From Calliopsis andreniformis (lineage: Eukaryota; Arthropoda; Insecta; Hymenoptera; Andrenidae), in contig NW_027480422.1 of NCBI RefSeq assembly GCF_051401765.1, positions 19,114,001-19,178,000 on the forward strand: 64,000 bases of DNA, written 5' to 3'. The notes beneath the pieces were generated by a model. The model had not been told where the DNA came from, did not search any database, and saw nothing but the letters and a program-made list of their open reading frames with translations. Shown here one piece after another: positions 1 to 10,814 of the stretch. Positions within the stretch are counted from its first letter, which is position 1. Each line of letters starts with the position of its first letter. A program made the translations under genes and the position numbers.

Positions 1-705
1 TAAAAATGCAACAGTTTTTCCATCGTATAGCATGAATAACTGCAACCAGTGTGAAAGTTATGGTCATTTCTACGTTCCGGTAAACCTAGGCTTCATTCTA
101 GGGCGTTGTTCCACCAGATCGAACAGTTACGGTCTAAGATGTCAACGCCAGAAGCATAAAATACAATATAAATACAACAGTTTTTCCATCGTATAAAACG
201 AATAATAGCAACCAGTGTGAAAGTTATGGTCATTTCTACGTTCCGGGCAACCTAGGCTTCACTCTAGGGCGTTGCTGCACCAGATCGAATAGCTAGGACC
301 TTAGAAGTCAACGCCAGAAGCATAAAATACAATAAAAATACAACAGTTTTTCCATCGTATAGCATGAATAATTGCAACCAGTGTGAAAGTAATGGTCATT
401 TCTACGTCTCGGGCAACCTAGGCTTCACCCTAGGGCGTTGCCCCACAAGATCGAATAGCTAGGACCTTAGAAGTCAAAGCCAGAAGAAGAAAATACAATA
501 AAAATGCAACAGTTTTTTCATCGTATAGCATGAATAATTGCATCCAGTGTGAAAGTAATGGTCATTTCTACGTTCCGGGCAACCTAGGCTTCACTCTAGG
601 GCGTTGCTCCACCAGGTCGAATAGTTAGGGCCTTAGAAAACAACACCAGACGCATAAAATACAATACAAATACAACAGTTTTTCTATAGTATAAAAAGAA
701 TAATT
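1..705 (+). repeat. Left-edge monomers with a three-monomer pattern
   Basis: Four monomers, the first cut by the window edge, mostly with the AGCATGAATAA form of the variable segment. Bases 1-400 match 5645-6044 (offset 5644 = 34 monomers) with scattered differences. Bases about 284-504 match 5430-5650 (offset 5146 = 31 monomers), including the rare GCCCCACAAGATCG and CAGAAGAAGAAAATAC variants. Types A (7), B (173) and C (339) here therefore appear near 5.5-6.0 kb in the order C-A-B-C, as expected from a former 498-bp trimer unit. Confidence 0.8.
181..346 (+). repeat. Example monomer of the satellite (166 bp)
   Basis: A typical complete unit, from one TTTTTCC element to the base before the next one at 347. 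It carries the AvrII-type palindrome CCTAGG at 251-256 and ends in the A-rich segment with AATAAAAATACAACAG. The previous unit starts at 15 and the next ones at 347 and 513, each exactly 166 bp apart. Confidence 0.97.
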
Positions 706-2292
706 GCAACCAGTGTGAAAGTAATGGTCTTTTCTACGTTTCGGGCAGCATAGGCTTCACTCTTGGACGTTGCCCCACGAGATCGAATAGCTAGGACCTT
801 AGAAGTCAACGCCAGAAGCATAAAATACAATAAAAATACAACAGTTTTTCCATTGTATAGAATGAATAATTGCAACCAGTGTGAAAGCGATGGTCATTTC
901 CCCGTTCCGGGCAACTTAGGCTTCACTCTAGGGCGTTGGTCCACCAGATCCAATAGTTAGGGCCTAAGAAGTCAACGCCAGAAGCACCAAAAACAAAATA
1001 AACAGAACAGTTTTTCCATAGTATAAAAAGAATTATTGCAACCAGTGTGAAAGTAATGGTCTTTTCTACGTTTCGGGCAACATAGGCTTCACTCTTGGAC
1101 GTTCCCCCACGAAATCGGATAGCTAGGACCTTAGAAGTCAACGCCAGAAGAATAAAATACAATAAAAGTGCAACTGTTTTTCCATTGTATAAAATGAATA
1201 ATTGCAACCAGTGTGAAAGTGGTGGTCATTTCTACGTTCCGGGCATCCTAGGCTTCACTCTAGGGCGTTGCTCCACCAGATCGAATAGCTTGGACCTTAG
1301 AAGTCAACGCCAGAAGCATAAAATACTATATAAACACAACAGTCTTTCCATCGTATAAAACGAATAATTGCAACCAGTTTGAAAGTAATGGTCATTTCTA
1401 CGTTCCGTGCAACCTAGGCTTAACTTTAGGGCGTTGCTGCACCAGATCGAATAGTTAGGGCCTAAGAAGTCAACGCCAGAAGCGCCAAATACAAAATAAA
1501 TACCTCAGTTTTTCCATCGTATAAAACGAATAATTGCAACCAGTGTGAAAGTAATGGTTATTTATACGTTCCGGGCAACCTAGGCTTCACTCTAGGGCGT
1601 TGCCCCAACACATCGAATAGCTACGGCCTTAGAAGTCAACGCCAGTAGCATAAAATACAATAAAATTACAACAGTTTTTCCATCGTATAGCATGTATAAT
1701 TGCAACCAGTGTGAAAGTAATGGTCATTTCTACGTCTCGGGCAACCTAGGCTTCACCCTAGGGCGTTGCTTCACCAGATCCAATAGTTCGGGCCTAAGGA
1801 GTCAACGCCAGAAGCACCAAATACAAAATAAATACAACAGTTTTTCCATCGAATAAAACGAATAATTGCAACCAGTGTGAAAGTGGTGGTCATTTCTACG
1901 TTCCGGGCATCCTAGGCTTCACTCTAGGGCGTTGCTCCACCAGATCGAATAGCTTGGACCTTAGAAGTCAACGCCAGAAGCATAAAATACTATATAAACA
2001 CAACAGTCTTTCCATTGTATAAAATGAATAATTGCAACCAGTGTGAAAGTGGTGGTCATTTCTACGTTCCGGGCATCCTAGGCTTCACTCTTGGACGTTG
2101 CCCCACGAAATCGGATAGCTAGGACCTTAGAAGTCAACGCCAGAAGAATAAAATACAATAAAAGTGCAACTGTTTTTCCATCGTATAAAACCAATAATTG
2201 CAACCAGTATAAAAGTTATGGTCACTTCGACGTTCCGGCCAACCTCGGCTTCACCCTAGGGCGTTGCTCCACCAGATCCAATAGTTAGGGCC
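706..2292 (+). repeat. Duplicated 1.59-kb block, copy 1
   Basis: Matches 2532-4118 at a constant offset of 1826 bp (11 x 166). Identity begins at GCAACCAGTG (706 and 2532); just upstream the copies differ (AAGAATAATT against AACGAATAATA). It ends in the GGGCCTAAGAAG / GGGCCTCAAAAG region near 2292 and 4118. Only isolated substitutions were seen, for example GTTCCCCCACG near 1101 against GTTGCCCCACG near 2927. Inside the block, the monomer with AAAGTGGTGG and GGGCATCCTAGG recurs at 1211, 1875 and 2041 (offsets of 4 and 1 monomers), so earlier local duplications are nested within it. Confidence 0.93.
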
Positions 2293-2531
2293 TAAGAAGT
2301 CAACGCCAGAAGCACCAAATAGAAAATAAATACAACAGTTTTTCCGTCGCATAAAACGAATAATTGCAACCAGTGTGAAAGTAATGGTCATTTATACGTT
2401 CCGGGCAACCTAGGCTCCACTCTAGGGCGATGTTCCACCAGATCGAACAGTTACCGCCTAAGATGTCAACGCCAGAAGCATAAAATACAATATAAATACA
2501 ACAGTTTCTCCATCGGATAAAACGAATAATA
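2293..2531 (+). repeat. Monomers between the two 1.59-kb copies
   Basis: About 1.4 monomers not shared by the flanking copies. The segment has GGGCGATGTTCC and GATCGAACAGTTACCGCC near 2426-2458, resembling the variants at 111-131 and 5753-5773, so it probably comes from the same local monomer pool. The 133-codon frame on the minus strand (2300-2701) spans this spacer and the start of copy 2; it has no features of a protein. Confidence 0.8.
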
Positions 2532-4118
2532 GCAACCAGTGTGAAAGTAATGGTCTTTTCTACGTTTCGGGCAGCATAGGCTTCACTCTTGGACGTTGCC
2601 CCACGAGATCGAATAGCTAGGACCTTAGAAGTCAACGCCAGAAGCATAAAATACAATAAAAATACAACAGTTTTTCCATTGTATAGAATGAATAATTGCA
2701 ACCAGTGTGAAAGCGATGGTCATTTCCCCGTTCCGGGCAACTTAGGCTTCACTCTAGGGCGTTGGTCCACCAGATCCAATAGTTAGGGCCTAAGAAGTCA
2801 ACGCCAGAAGCACCAAAAACAAAATAAACAGAACAGTTTTTCCATAGTATAAAAAGAATTATTGCAACCAGTGTGAAAGTAATGGTCTTTTCTACGTTTC
2901 GGGCAACATAGGCTTCACTCTTGGACGTTGCCCCACGAAATCGGATAGCTAGGACCTTAGAAGTCAACGCCAGAAGAATAAAATACAATAAAAGTGCAAC
3001 TGTTTTTCCATTGTATAAAATGAATAATTGCAACCAGTGTGAAAGTGGTGGTCATTTCTACGTTCCGGGCATCCTAGGCTTCACTCTAGGGCGTTGCTCC
3101 ACCAGATCGAATAGCTTGGACCTTAGAAGTCAACGCCAGAAGCATAAAATACTATATAAACACAACAGTCTTTCCATCGTATAAAACGAATAATTGCAAC
3201 CAGTTTGAAAGTAATGGTCATTTCTACGTTCCGTGCAACCTAGGCTTAACTTTAGGGCGTTGCTGCACCAGATCGAATAGTTAGGGCCTAAGAAGTCAAC
3301 GCCAGAAGCGCCAAATACAAAATAAATACCTCAGTTTTTCCATCGTATAAAACGAATAATTGCAACCAGTGTGAAAGTAATGGTTATTTATACGTTCCGG
3401 GCAACCTAGGCTTCACTCTAGGGCGTTGCCCCAACACATCGAATAGCTACGGCCTTAGAAGTCAACGCCAGTAGCATAAAATACAATAAAATTACAACAG
3501 TTTTTCCATCGTATAGCATGTATAATTGCAACCAGTGTGAAAGTAATGGTCATTTCTACGTCTCGGGCAACCTAGGCTTCACCCTAGGGCGTTGCTTCAC
3601 CAGATCCAATAGTTCGGGCCTAAGGAGTCAACGCCAGAAGCACCAAATACAAAATAAATACAACAGTTTTTCCATCGAATAAAACGAATAATTGCAACCA
3701 GTGTGAAAGTGGTGGTCATTTCTACGTTCCGGGCATCCTAGGCTTCACTCTAGGGCGTTGCTCCACCAGATCGAATAGCTTGGACCTTAGAAGTCAACGC
3801 CAGAAGCATAAAATACTATATAAACACAACAGTCTTTCCATTGTATAAAATGAATAATTGCAACCAGTGTGAAAGTGGTGGTCATTTCTACGTTCCGGGC
3901 ATCCTAGGCTTCACTCTTGGACGTTGCCCCACGAAATCGGATAGCTAGGACCTTAGAAGTCAACGCCAGAAGAATAAAATACAATAAAAGTGCAACTGTT
4001 TTTCCATCGTATAAAACCAATAATTGCAACCAGTATAAAAGTTATGGTCACTTCGACGTTCCGGCCAACCTCGGCTTCACCCTAGGGCGTTGCTCCAACA
4101 GATCCAATAGTTAGGGCC
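2532..4118 (+). repeat. Duplicated 1.59-kb block, copy 2
   Basis: Near-identical partner of 706-2292 at +1826 bp. The last tens of bases accumulate differences (GCTCCAACAG near 4092 against GCTCCACCAG near 2266), and similarity then drops to the background between monomers. The match length is not a whole number of monomers (about 9.6), so the breakpoints lie inside units. Confidence 0.93.
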
Positions 4119-4907
4119 TCAAAAGTCAACGGCCGAAGCATAAAATACAATACAAATACATCAGTTTTTCCATCGTATAACAGGAATAATTGCAACCAGA
4201 GTGAAGGTGATGGTCATTTCTACGGTTCGGGCAACCTACGCTTCACTCTAGGGCGTTGCTCCACCAGATCGAATAGCTAGTTCCTTAGAAGTCAACACCA
4301 GGATCATAAAATAAAATGAACTTACAACAGTTATTCCATCGCATAACAGGAATAATTACAACCAGTGTGAAAGTAATGGGCATTTCTACGTTCCGTGCAA
4401 CCTAGGCTTCACTCTAGGGAGTTGCTGCACCAGGTCGAATAACTAGGACCTTAGAAGACAACGCTAGAAGCATAAAATACAATAAAAGTACAACAGTTTT
4501 TCCATTGTATAAAACGAATAATTGCAACCAGTGAGGAAGTAATGGTCATTTCTATGTTCCGGGCAACCTAGGCTTCACTCTAGGGCGATGCTACACCAGA
4601 TCGAATAGCTAGCGCCTTAGAAGTCAACGCCCGATACATAAAATACAATAAAAATACAACAGTTTTTACATCGTATAGCATGAATAATTGCAACCAGTGT
4701 GAAAGTAATGGTCATTTCTACGTCTCGGGCAACCTGGGCTTCACCATAGGGCGTTGCTCCACCAGATCCAATAGCTAGGGCCTGAGAAGTCAACGCCAGA
4801 AGCACCAAATAGAAAATAAATACAACAGTTTTTCCATCGTATAAAACGAATAATTGCAACCAGTGTGAAAGTAATGGTCATTTATACGTTCCGGGCAATC
4901 TAGGCTC
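4119..4907 (+). repeat. Unordered satellite monomers
   Basis: About 4.7 monomers with ordinary pairwise differences and no long near-identical partner seen elsewhere in the window. The phase is unbroken. Confidence 0.85.
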
Positions 4908-5342
4908 CACTCTAGTGCGTTGCCCCACCACATCGAATAGCTACGGCCTTAGAAGTCAACGCCAGTAGCATAAAATACAATAAAATTACAACAGTTTTTC
5001 CATCGTATAGCATGTATAATTGCAACCAGTGTGAAAGTAATGGTCATTTCTACGTCTCGGGCAACCTAGGCTTCACCCTAGGGCGTTGCTCCACCAGATC
5101 CAATAGTTCGGGCCTAAGGAGTCAACGCCAGAAGCACCAAATACAAAATAAATACAACAGTTTTTCCATCGAATAAAACGAATAATTGCAACAAGTGTGA
5201 AAGTAATGGTCATTTCTACGTTCCGGGCAACCTAGGCTTCACTCTAGGGCGTTGTTCCAACAGTTCGAATAGTTAGGGCCTAAGAAGTCAACGCTAGAAG
5301 CATAAAATACAGTATAAATACAACAGTTTTTCCATCGTATAA
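4908..5342 (+). repeat. Duplicated 435-bp block, copy 1
   Basis: Matches 6070-6504 at an offset of 1162 bp (7 monomers). Shared rare variants are CTCTAGTGCGTTGCCCC, CGCCAGTAGCATAAAATAC, AATAAAATTACAACAG, GCATGTATAATTGC, CGTCTCGGGC, AGTTCGGGCCTAAGGAG and GCAACAAGTG. One difference is TCGTATAGC against TCGTACAGC. An older relative of the same segment lies near 1590-1873 and 3416-3699 (offset from 1601 to 4921 = 20 monomers). Confidence 0.92.
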
Positions 5343-6069
5343 CAGGTATAATTGCAACCAGTGTGAAGGATATGGTCATTTCTACGTTCCAGGCGACCTA
5401 GGCATCACTCTAGGGCGTAGCTCCACCACATCGAATAGCTACGGCCTTAGAAGTCAACGCCAGAAGCATAAAATACAATAAAAATACAACAGTTTTTCCA
5501 TCGTATAGCATGAATAATTGCAACCAGTGTGAAAGTAATGGTCATTTCTACGTCTCGGGCAACCTATGCTTCACCCTAGGGCGTTGCCCCACAAGATCGA
5601 ATAGCTAGGACCTTAGAAGTCAAAGCCAGAAGAAGAAAATACAATAAAAATGCAACAGTTTTTCCATCGTATAGCATGAATAACTGCAACCAGTGTGAAA
5701 GTAATGGTCATTTCTACGTTCCGGTAAGCCTAGGCTTCATTCCAGGGCGTTGTTCCACCAGATCGAACGATTACCGCCTAAGACGTCAACGCCAGAAGCA
5801 TAAAATACAATATAAATACAACAGTTTTTCCATCGTGTAAAACGAATAATAGCAACCAGTGTGAAAGTTATGGTCATTTCTACGTTCCGGGCAACCTAGG
5901 CTTCACTCTAGGGCGTTGCTCCACCAGATCGAATAGCTAGGACCGTAGAAGTCAAAGCCAGAAGCATAAAATACAATAAAAATACAACAGTTCTTCCATC
6001 GTATAGCATGAATAATTGCAACCAGTGTGAAAGTAATGGTCATTTCTACGTTCCGGGCAACCTAGGCTT
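5343..6069 (+). repeat. Monomers between the 7-monomer duplicates
   Basis: Includes the stretch 5430-6044 that matches the left window edge in the order C-A-B-C. Offsets are 5146 and 5644 bp, differing by 498 = 3 monomers. Confidence 0.8.
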
Positions 6070-6504
6070 CACTCTAGTGCGTTGCCCCACCACATCGAAT
6101 AGCTACGGCCTTAGAAGTCAACGCCAGTAGCATAAAATACAATAAAATTACAACAGTTTTTCCATCGTACAGCATGTATAATTGCAACCAGTGTGAAAGT
6201 AATGGTCATTTCTACGTCTCGGGCAACCTAGGCTTCACCCTAGGGCGTTGCTCCACCAGATCCAATAGTTCGGGCCTAAGGAGTCAACGCCAGAAGCACC
6301 AAATACAAAATAAATACAACAGTTTTTCCATCGAATAAAACGAATAATTGCAACAAGTGTGAAAGTAATGGTCATTTCTACGTTCCGGGCAACCTAGGCT
6401 TCACTCTAGGGCGTTGTTCCAACAGTTCGAATAGTTAGGGCCTAAGAAGTCAACGCTAGAAGCATAAAATACAGTATAAATACAACAGTTTTTCCATCGT
6501 ATAA
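6070..6504 (+). repeat. Duplicated 435-bp block, copy 2
   Basis: Partner of 4908-5342 at +1162 bp. Similarity stops after TTTTTCCATCGTATAA, where the partner continues with CAGG and this copy with AACG. Confidence 0.92.
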
Positions 6505-8139
6505 AACGAATACTTGCAACCAGTATGAAAGTTACGGTCATTTCTACGTTCCGGGCAACCTAGGCTTCACCCTAGGGCGTTGCTCCACCTGATCGAATGG
6601 TTAGGGCCTAAGAAGTCAACGCCAGAAGCATAAAATACGATATATGTACAACAGTTTTTCCATCGAATAAAATGTATAATTGCAAGCAGTGTGAAGGTAA
6701 TGGTCATTTCTACGTTCTGGGCAACCTAGGCTTCACTCTAGAGCGTTGCTGCACCAGATCGAATAGTTAGGGCCTTAGAAGTCAACGCCCGAAGCATAAA
6801 ATACAAAATAAATACAACAGTTTTTCCATTGTATAAAACGAATAATTGCAACCAGTGTGAAAGTAATGGTCATTTCTACGTTCCAGGCAACCTAGGCTTC
6901 ACTCTAGGGCGTCGCTCCACCAGTTCGAATAGCAAGGGTCTTAGAATTCAACGCCAGAAGCCTATAATACAATTAAAATGCAACAGTTTTTCCACCGTAT
7001 AACAGGAGTAACTGCAACCACTGTGAAAGTGATGGACATTTCTACGTTCCGGGCAGCCTAGGCCTCTCTCTAGGGCGTTGTTCCACCAGACCGAATAGTC
7101 AGGGCCTAAGAAGTCAACGCCAGAAGCATAAAATACAATATAAGTACAACAGTTTTTCCATCGTATAAAACGAATAATTGCAACTATTCTGAAAGTAATG
7201 GCCATTTCTGCGCTACGGGCATGCTAGGCTTCACTCTGGGGCGTTGGTCCACCAGATCCTATAGCTAGGGCCTGAGAAGTCAACGTCAGAATCATAAAGT
7301 ACAATAAAAATCCAACAGTTTGTAGATCGTATAACAGGAATATTTGCAACTAGTGTGAAAGTAATGGTCATTTCTACGTTCCGGGCAACATAGGCTTCAT
7401 TCTTGGACGTTGCCTCACCGGATCGAAAGGTTCGGGCCTAAGAAGTCAACGCCAGAAGCATAAAATAAAATAAAATTACTACAGTTTTTCCATCGTATAA
7501 AACGAATTATTGCAACCAGTATGAAAGTTATGGTCGTTTCTACGTTCCGGGCAACCTAGACTTCACCCTAGAGTGTTGCTCCACAGCATCGAATAGCTAC
7601 GGCATTAGAAGTTAAAGCCAGAAGCATAAAATGCAATAAAAATACAAGAGTTTGTCCATCGAATAACAGTAATAATTGCAACCAGTGTGAAAGTGATGGT
7701 CATTTCTACGTTCCGGGCAACCTAGGCATCACTCTTGGGCGTTGGTCCACCAGATCCAATAGTTAGGGCTTAAGAAGCCAACGCCAGGAGCATCAAATAC
7801 AAAATAAATACAACAGTTTTTCCATCGCAAGACAGGAATAATTGCAACCAGTGGGAAAGAAATGGCTATTTCTACATTCAGCGCAACCTAGGTTTCACTC
7901 TAGGGCGTGCTCCACCAGATCGAATAGTTAGGGGCTTAGAAAACAAGGCCAGACGCATAAAATACAGTAAAAATACAACAGGTTTTCTGTTGTACAAAAC
8001 GAATAATTGCAACCAGTGTGAGAGTAATGGTCATCTCTACGTTCCGGGCAACATAGGCTTCACTCTTGGACGTTGCTCCAAGAGATCGAATAGCTAGGAC
8101 GTTAGAAGTCAACGCCAGAAGCATAGAATACAATATAAA
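6505..8139 (+). repeat. Divergent monomers without visible order
   Basis: About ten monomers, each differing from its neighbours at many sites, for example GGGCATGCTAGG near 7217 and CTAGAGTGTTGC near 7569. One monomer near 7904 has GGCGTGCTCC, one base short of the usual GGCGTTGCTCC. No long duplicate was found. Confidence 0.85.
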
Positions 8140-8349
8140 TACAACAGTTTTTCCATTGTATAAAATGAAGAATTGCAAACAGTGTGAAAGTAATGGTCAT
8201 TTCTACGTTCCGGGCAACCTAGGCTTCACTCTAGGGCGTTGTTCCACCAGGTCGGATAGTTAGGGCCTAAGAAGTCAACGCCAGGAGCACCAAATACAAA
8301 ATAAATACAATAGCTTTTCCATCGTATAAAACGGATAATTGCAACCAGT
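8140..8349 (+). repeat. Block duplicated at a 10-monomer offset, copy 1
   Basis: Corresponds to 9800-10009 (offset 1660 bp). Shared variants: CCATTGTATAAAATGAA, AGGTCGGATAGTTAGG, CGCCAGGAGCACCAAATAC, AATACAATAG and AAAACGGATAATTGC. Several differences show it is older than the duplications at 0.7-4.1 kb. Confidence 0.85.
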
Positions 8350-8823
8350 GTGAAAGTAATGGTCATTTCTACGTTCCGGGCAACCTAGGTTTCGCTCTAG
8401 GGCGTTGCTCGACCACATCGAATGGCTATGGCGATAGAAGTCAACGACAGAGGCATAAAATACAAAATAAATACAACAGTTTTTCCATCGTATAACAAGA
8501 ATAATTGCAACCAGTGTGAAAGATATGGTCATGTCTACGTTGCCAGCAACCTAGGCTTCACTCTAGTGCATTGCTCCTCCATATCGAATAGCTACGGCCT
8601 TAGAAGTCAACGCCATAACTATAAAAAACAATACAGATACAACAGTTTTTCCACTGTATAAAATGAATAATTGCAAACAGTGTGGAGGTAATGGTCATTT
8701 CTACTTTCCGGGCAACCTAGGCTTCACTCTAGGGCGTTCCTCCACCACATCGAATAACTACGGCGTTAGAAGTCAACGCCTGAAGCATAAAATATAATAT
8801 AAATTCAACAGCTTTTCCATCGT
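8337..8823 (+). repeat. Block duplicated at a 12-monomer offset, copy 1
   Basis: Matches 10328-10814 at 1991 bp (12 x 166 minus 1). Diagnostic variants: GGTTTCGCTCTAGGGC, GCTCGACCACATCGAA, CAACGACAGAGGCATAAAAT, GTGTGAAAGATATGG, CGCCATAACTAT, GTGTGGAGGTAATGG, GGGCGTTCCTCC and AATATAATATAAATTC. The CATAACTAT variant also marks monomers near 9110, 13754, 14254, 15252 and 52412. Confidence 0.9.
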
Positions 8824-9799
8824 ATAACAGGAATAATTGTAACCAGTGTGAAAGTAATGGTCATTTCTACGTTCCGGGCAACGTAGGTTTCGCTCTAGGG
8901 CGTTGCTCCACCACGTCGAATAGTCAGGGCCTTAGAAAACAACTCCAGACGCATAAAATACAATAAAATTACAACGGTTTTTACATCGTATAACAGGAAT
9001 AATTGCAACAAGCCAGAAGGTAATGTTTATTTCTACGTGCCGGGCAATCTAGGCTTCTCTCTAGGGCGTTGCTCCACCAGATCGTATAGTTAGGGCCTAA
9101 GAAGTCAACGCCATAACTATAAAAAACAATATAAATGCAACAGTTTATCCATTGTATAAAATGAATAATTGCAAACAGTGTGGAGGTAATGGTCATTTCT
9201 TCTTTCCGGGCAACCTAGGCTTCACTCTAGTGCGTTCCTCCGCCACATCGAACAGCTACGGCCTTAGAAGTCAACGCCTGAAGCATAAAATATAATATAA
9301 ATACAACAGTTTTTCCATCGTATAACAGGAATGATTGCAACCCGTGTGAAAGTAATGGTCATTTCTACGTTCCGGGCAACCAAGGCTTCAATCTAGGGCG
9401 TTCCTCCACCAGGTCGAATAGTTAGGGCCTTAGAAAACAACGCCAGACGCGTAAAATACAATAAAAACAAAACAGCTTTTCCATCCTATAAAAGGTATAA
9501 TTGCCACCAATGTGAAAGTAATGGTCAGTTCTACGTTCCGGGCAACAAAGCCTTCATTCTTGGACGTTGCCCCACTGGATCGAAAAGTTAGGGCCTAAGA
9601 AGTCAACGCCAGAAGCATAAAATAAAATAAGATTACAACAGTTTTTCCATCGTATAACAGGGATAATTGCAACCAGTGTGAAATTGATGGACATTTCAAC
9701 GCTCTGGGCTTCCTAGGCATCACTCTAGGGCGTTGCTCCACCAGATCGAATAGCTAGGTACTTGGAATTCAACGCCAGAAGCATCAAATACAAAATAAA
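8824..9799 (+). repeat. Intervening monomers with a 3-monomer echo
   Basis: The CGCCATAACTATAAAAAACA variant at 9109 repeats that at 8611, 498 bp (three monomers) upstream. The following monomer again has GTGTGGAGG and CGTTCCTCC, so part of the 8.3-8.8 kb block exists here as a third, more divergent copy. Confidence 0.8.
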
Positions 9800-10009
9800 T
9801 ACAACAGTTTTTCCATTGTATAAAATGAATAATTGCAAACAGAGTGAAAGTAATGGTCATTTCTACGTTCCGGGCAACCTAATCTTCACTCTAGGGCGTT
9901 GCTTCACCAGGTCGGATAGTTAGGGCCTAAGAAGTCAACGCCAGGAGCACCAAATACAAAATAAATACAATAGTTTTTCCATCGTATAAAACGGATAATT
10001 GCAACCTGT
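9800..10009 (+). repeat. Block duplicated at a 10-monomer offset, copy 2
   Basis: Partner of 8140-8349. Differences include CAACCTAATCTTC here against CAACCTAGGCTTC and GCTTCACC against GTTCCACC. Confidence 0.85.
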
Positions 10010-10327
10010 ATGAAAGCTATGGTCAGTTCTACGTTCCGGGCAACCTAGGCTTCACTCTAGGGCGTTGTTCCACCAGATTGAATAGATAGGGCCTAAGAAG
10101 TCAACGCCAGAGGCATAACATACAATATAAGTACAACAGTTTTTCCATCGTATAAAACGAATAATTGCAATCAGTATGAAGGTTATGGTAATTTCTACAT
10201 TCCGGGCGACCTAGGCTTCACGCTAGGCATAGCTCCACCAGATCCAATAATTAGGGCCTAAGAAGTCAACGCCAGAAGCATAAAGTACAATAAAAATCCA
10301 ACAGCTTGTCCATCGTATAACAGGACT

Positions 10328-10814
10328 AATTGCAACCACTGTGAAAGTAATGGTCATTTCTACGTTCCGGGCAACCTAGGTTTCGCTCTAGGGCGTTGCT
10401 CGACCACATCGAACAGCTATGGCCTTAGAAGTCAACGACAGAGGCATAAAATACAAAATAAATACAACAGTTTTTCCATCGTATAACAAGAATAATTGCA
10501 ACCAGTGTGAAAGATATGGTCATTTCTACGTTGCGGGCAACCTAGGCTTCACTCTAGGCCGTTGCTGCACCACATCGAATAGCAACGGCCTTAGAAGTCA
10601 ACGCCATAACTATTAAAAACAATATAAATACAACAGTTTTTCCACTGTATAAAATGAATAATTGCAAACAGTGTGGAGGTAATGGTCATTTCTACTTTCC
10701 GGGCAACCTAGGCTTCACTCTAGGGCGTTCCTCCACCACATCGAATAGCTACGGCGTTAGAAGTCAACGCCTGAAGCATAAAATATAATATAAATTCAAC
10801 AGCATTTCCATCGT
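10328..10814 (+). repeat. Block duplicated at a 12-monomer offset, copy 2
   Basis: Partner of 8337-8823. Downstream, the variable segment switches from AACAGG in copy 1 to AAAACG here, marking the right breakpoint near the start of a unit. Confidence 0.9.

Noticed and set aside
231..260. CENP-B box in the TTTCTACGTTCCGGGCA region
   Set aside because: The CGGG part fits, but the TTCG and central A of the nTTCGnnnnAnnCGGGn pattern do not; by eye about six of nine key bases match. The reverse strand gave no better match.
129..346. Internal subrepeats of the monomer based on four CAAC motifs
   Set aside because: The motifs lie at unit positions 29, 68, 129 and 161 with unequal spacing and no similarity beyond four to six bases.
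1451..1460. Telomere-like TTAGGG hexamers
   Set aside because: One TTAGGG per monomer in many units, never in tandem; it belongs to the GTTAGGGCC part of the satellite.
2300..2701. Longest open frame, 133 codons on the minus strand, and the many 60-95-codon frames on both strands
   Set aside because: The 166-bp unit shifts frame in each monomer; starts arise from fixed GGTCAT or ATGG motifs and stops from fixed CTA/TTA triplets. The same peptides recur only because monomers recur, and related units break them with stops. No start context, codon bias or domain supports a protein.
5250..5270. Possible tRNA-type internal promoter (GTTCGAATAG resembling a B box)
   Set aside because: It is a point variant of the usual GATCGAATAG, found in few monomers, with no A box at a suitable distance and no cloverleaf.
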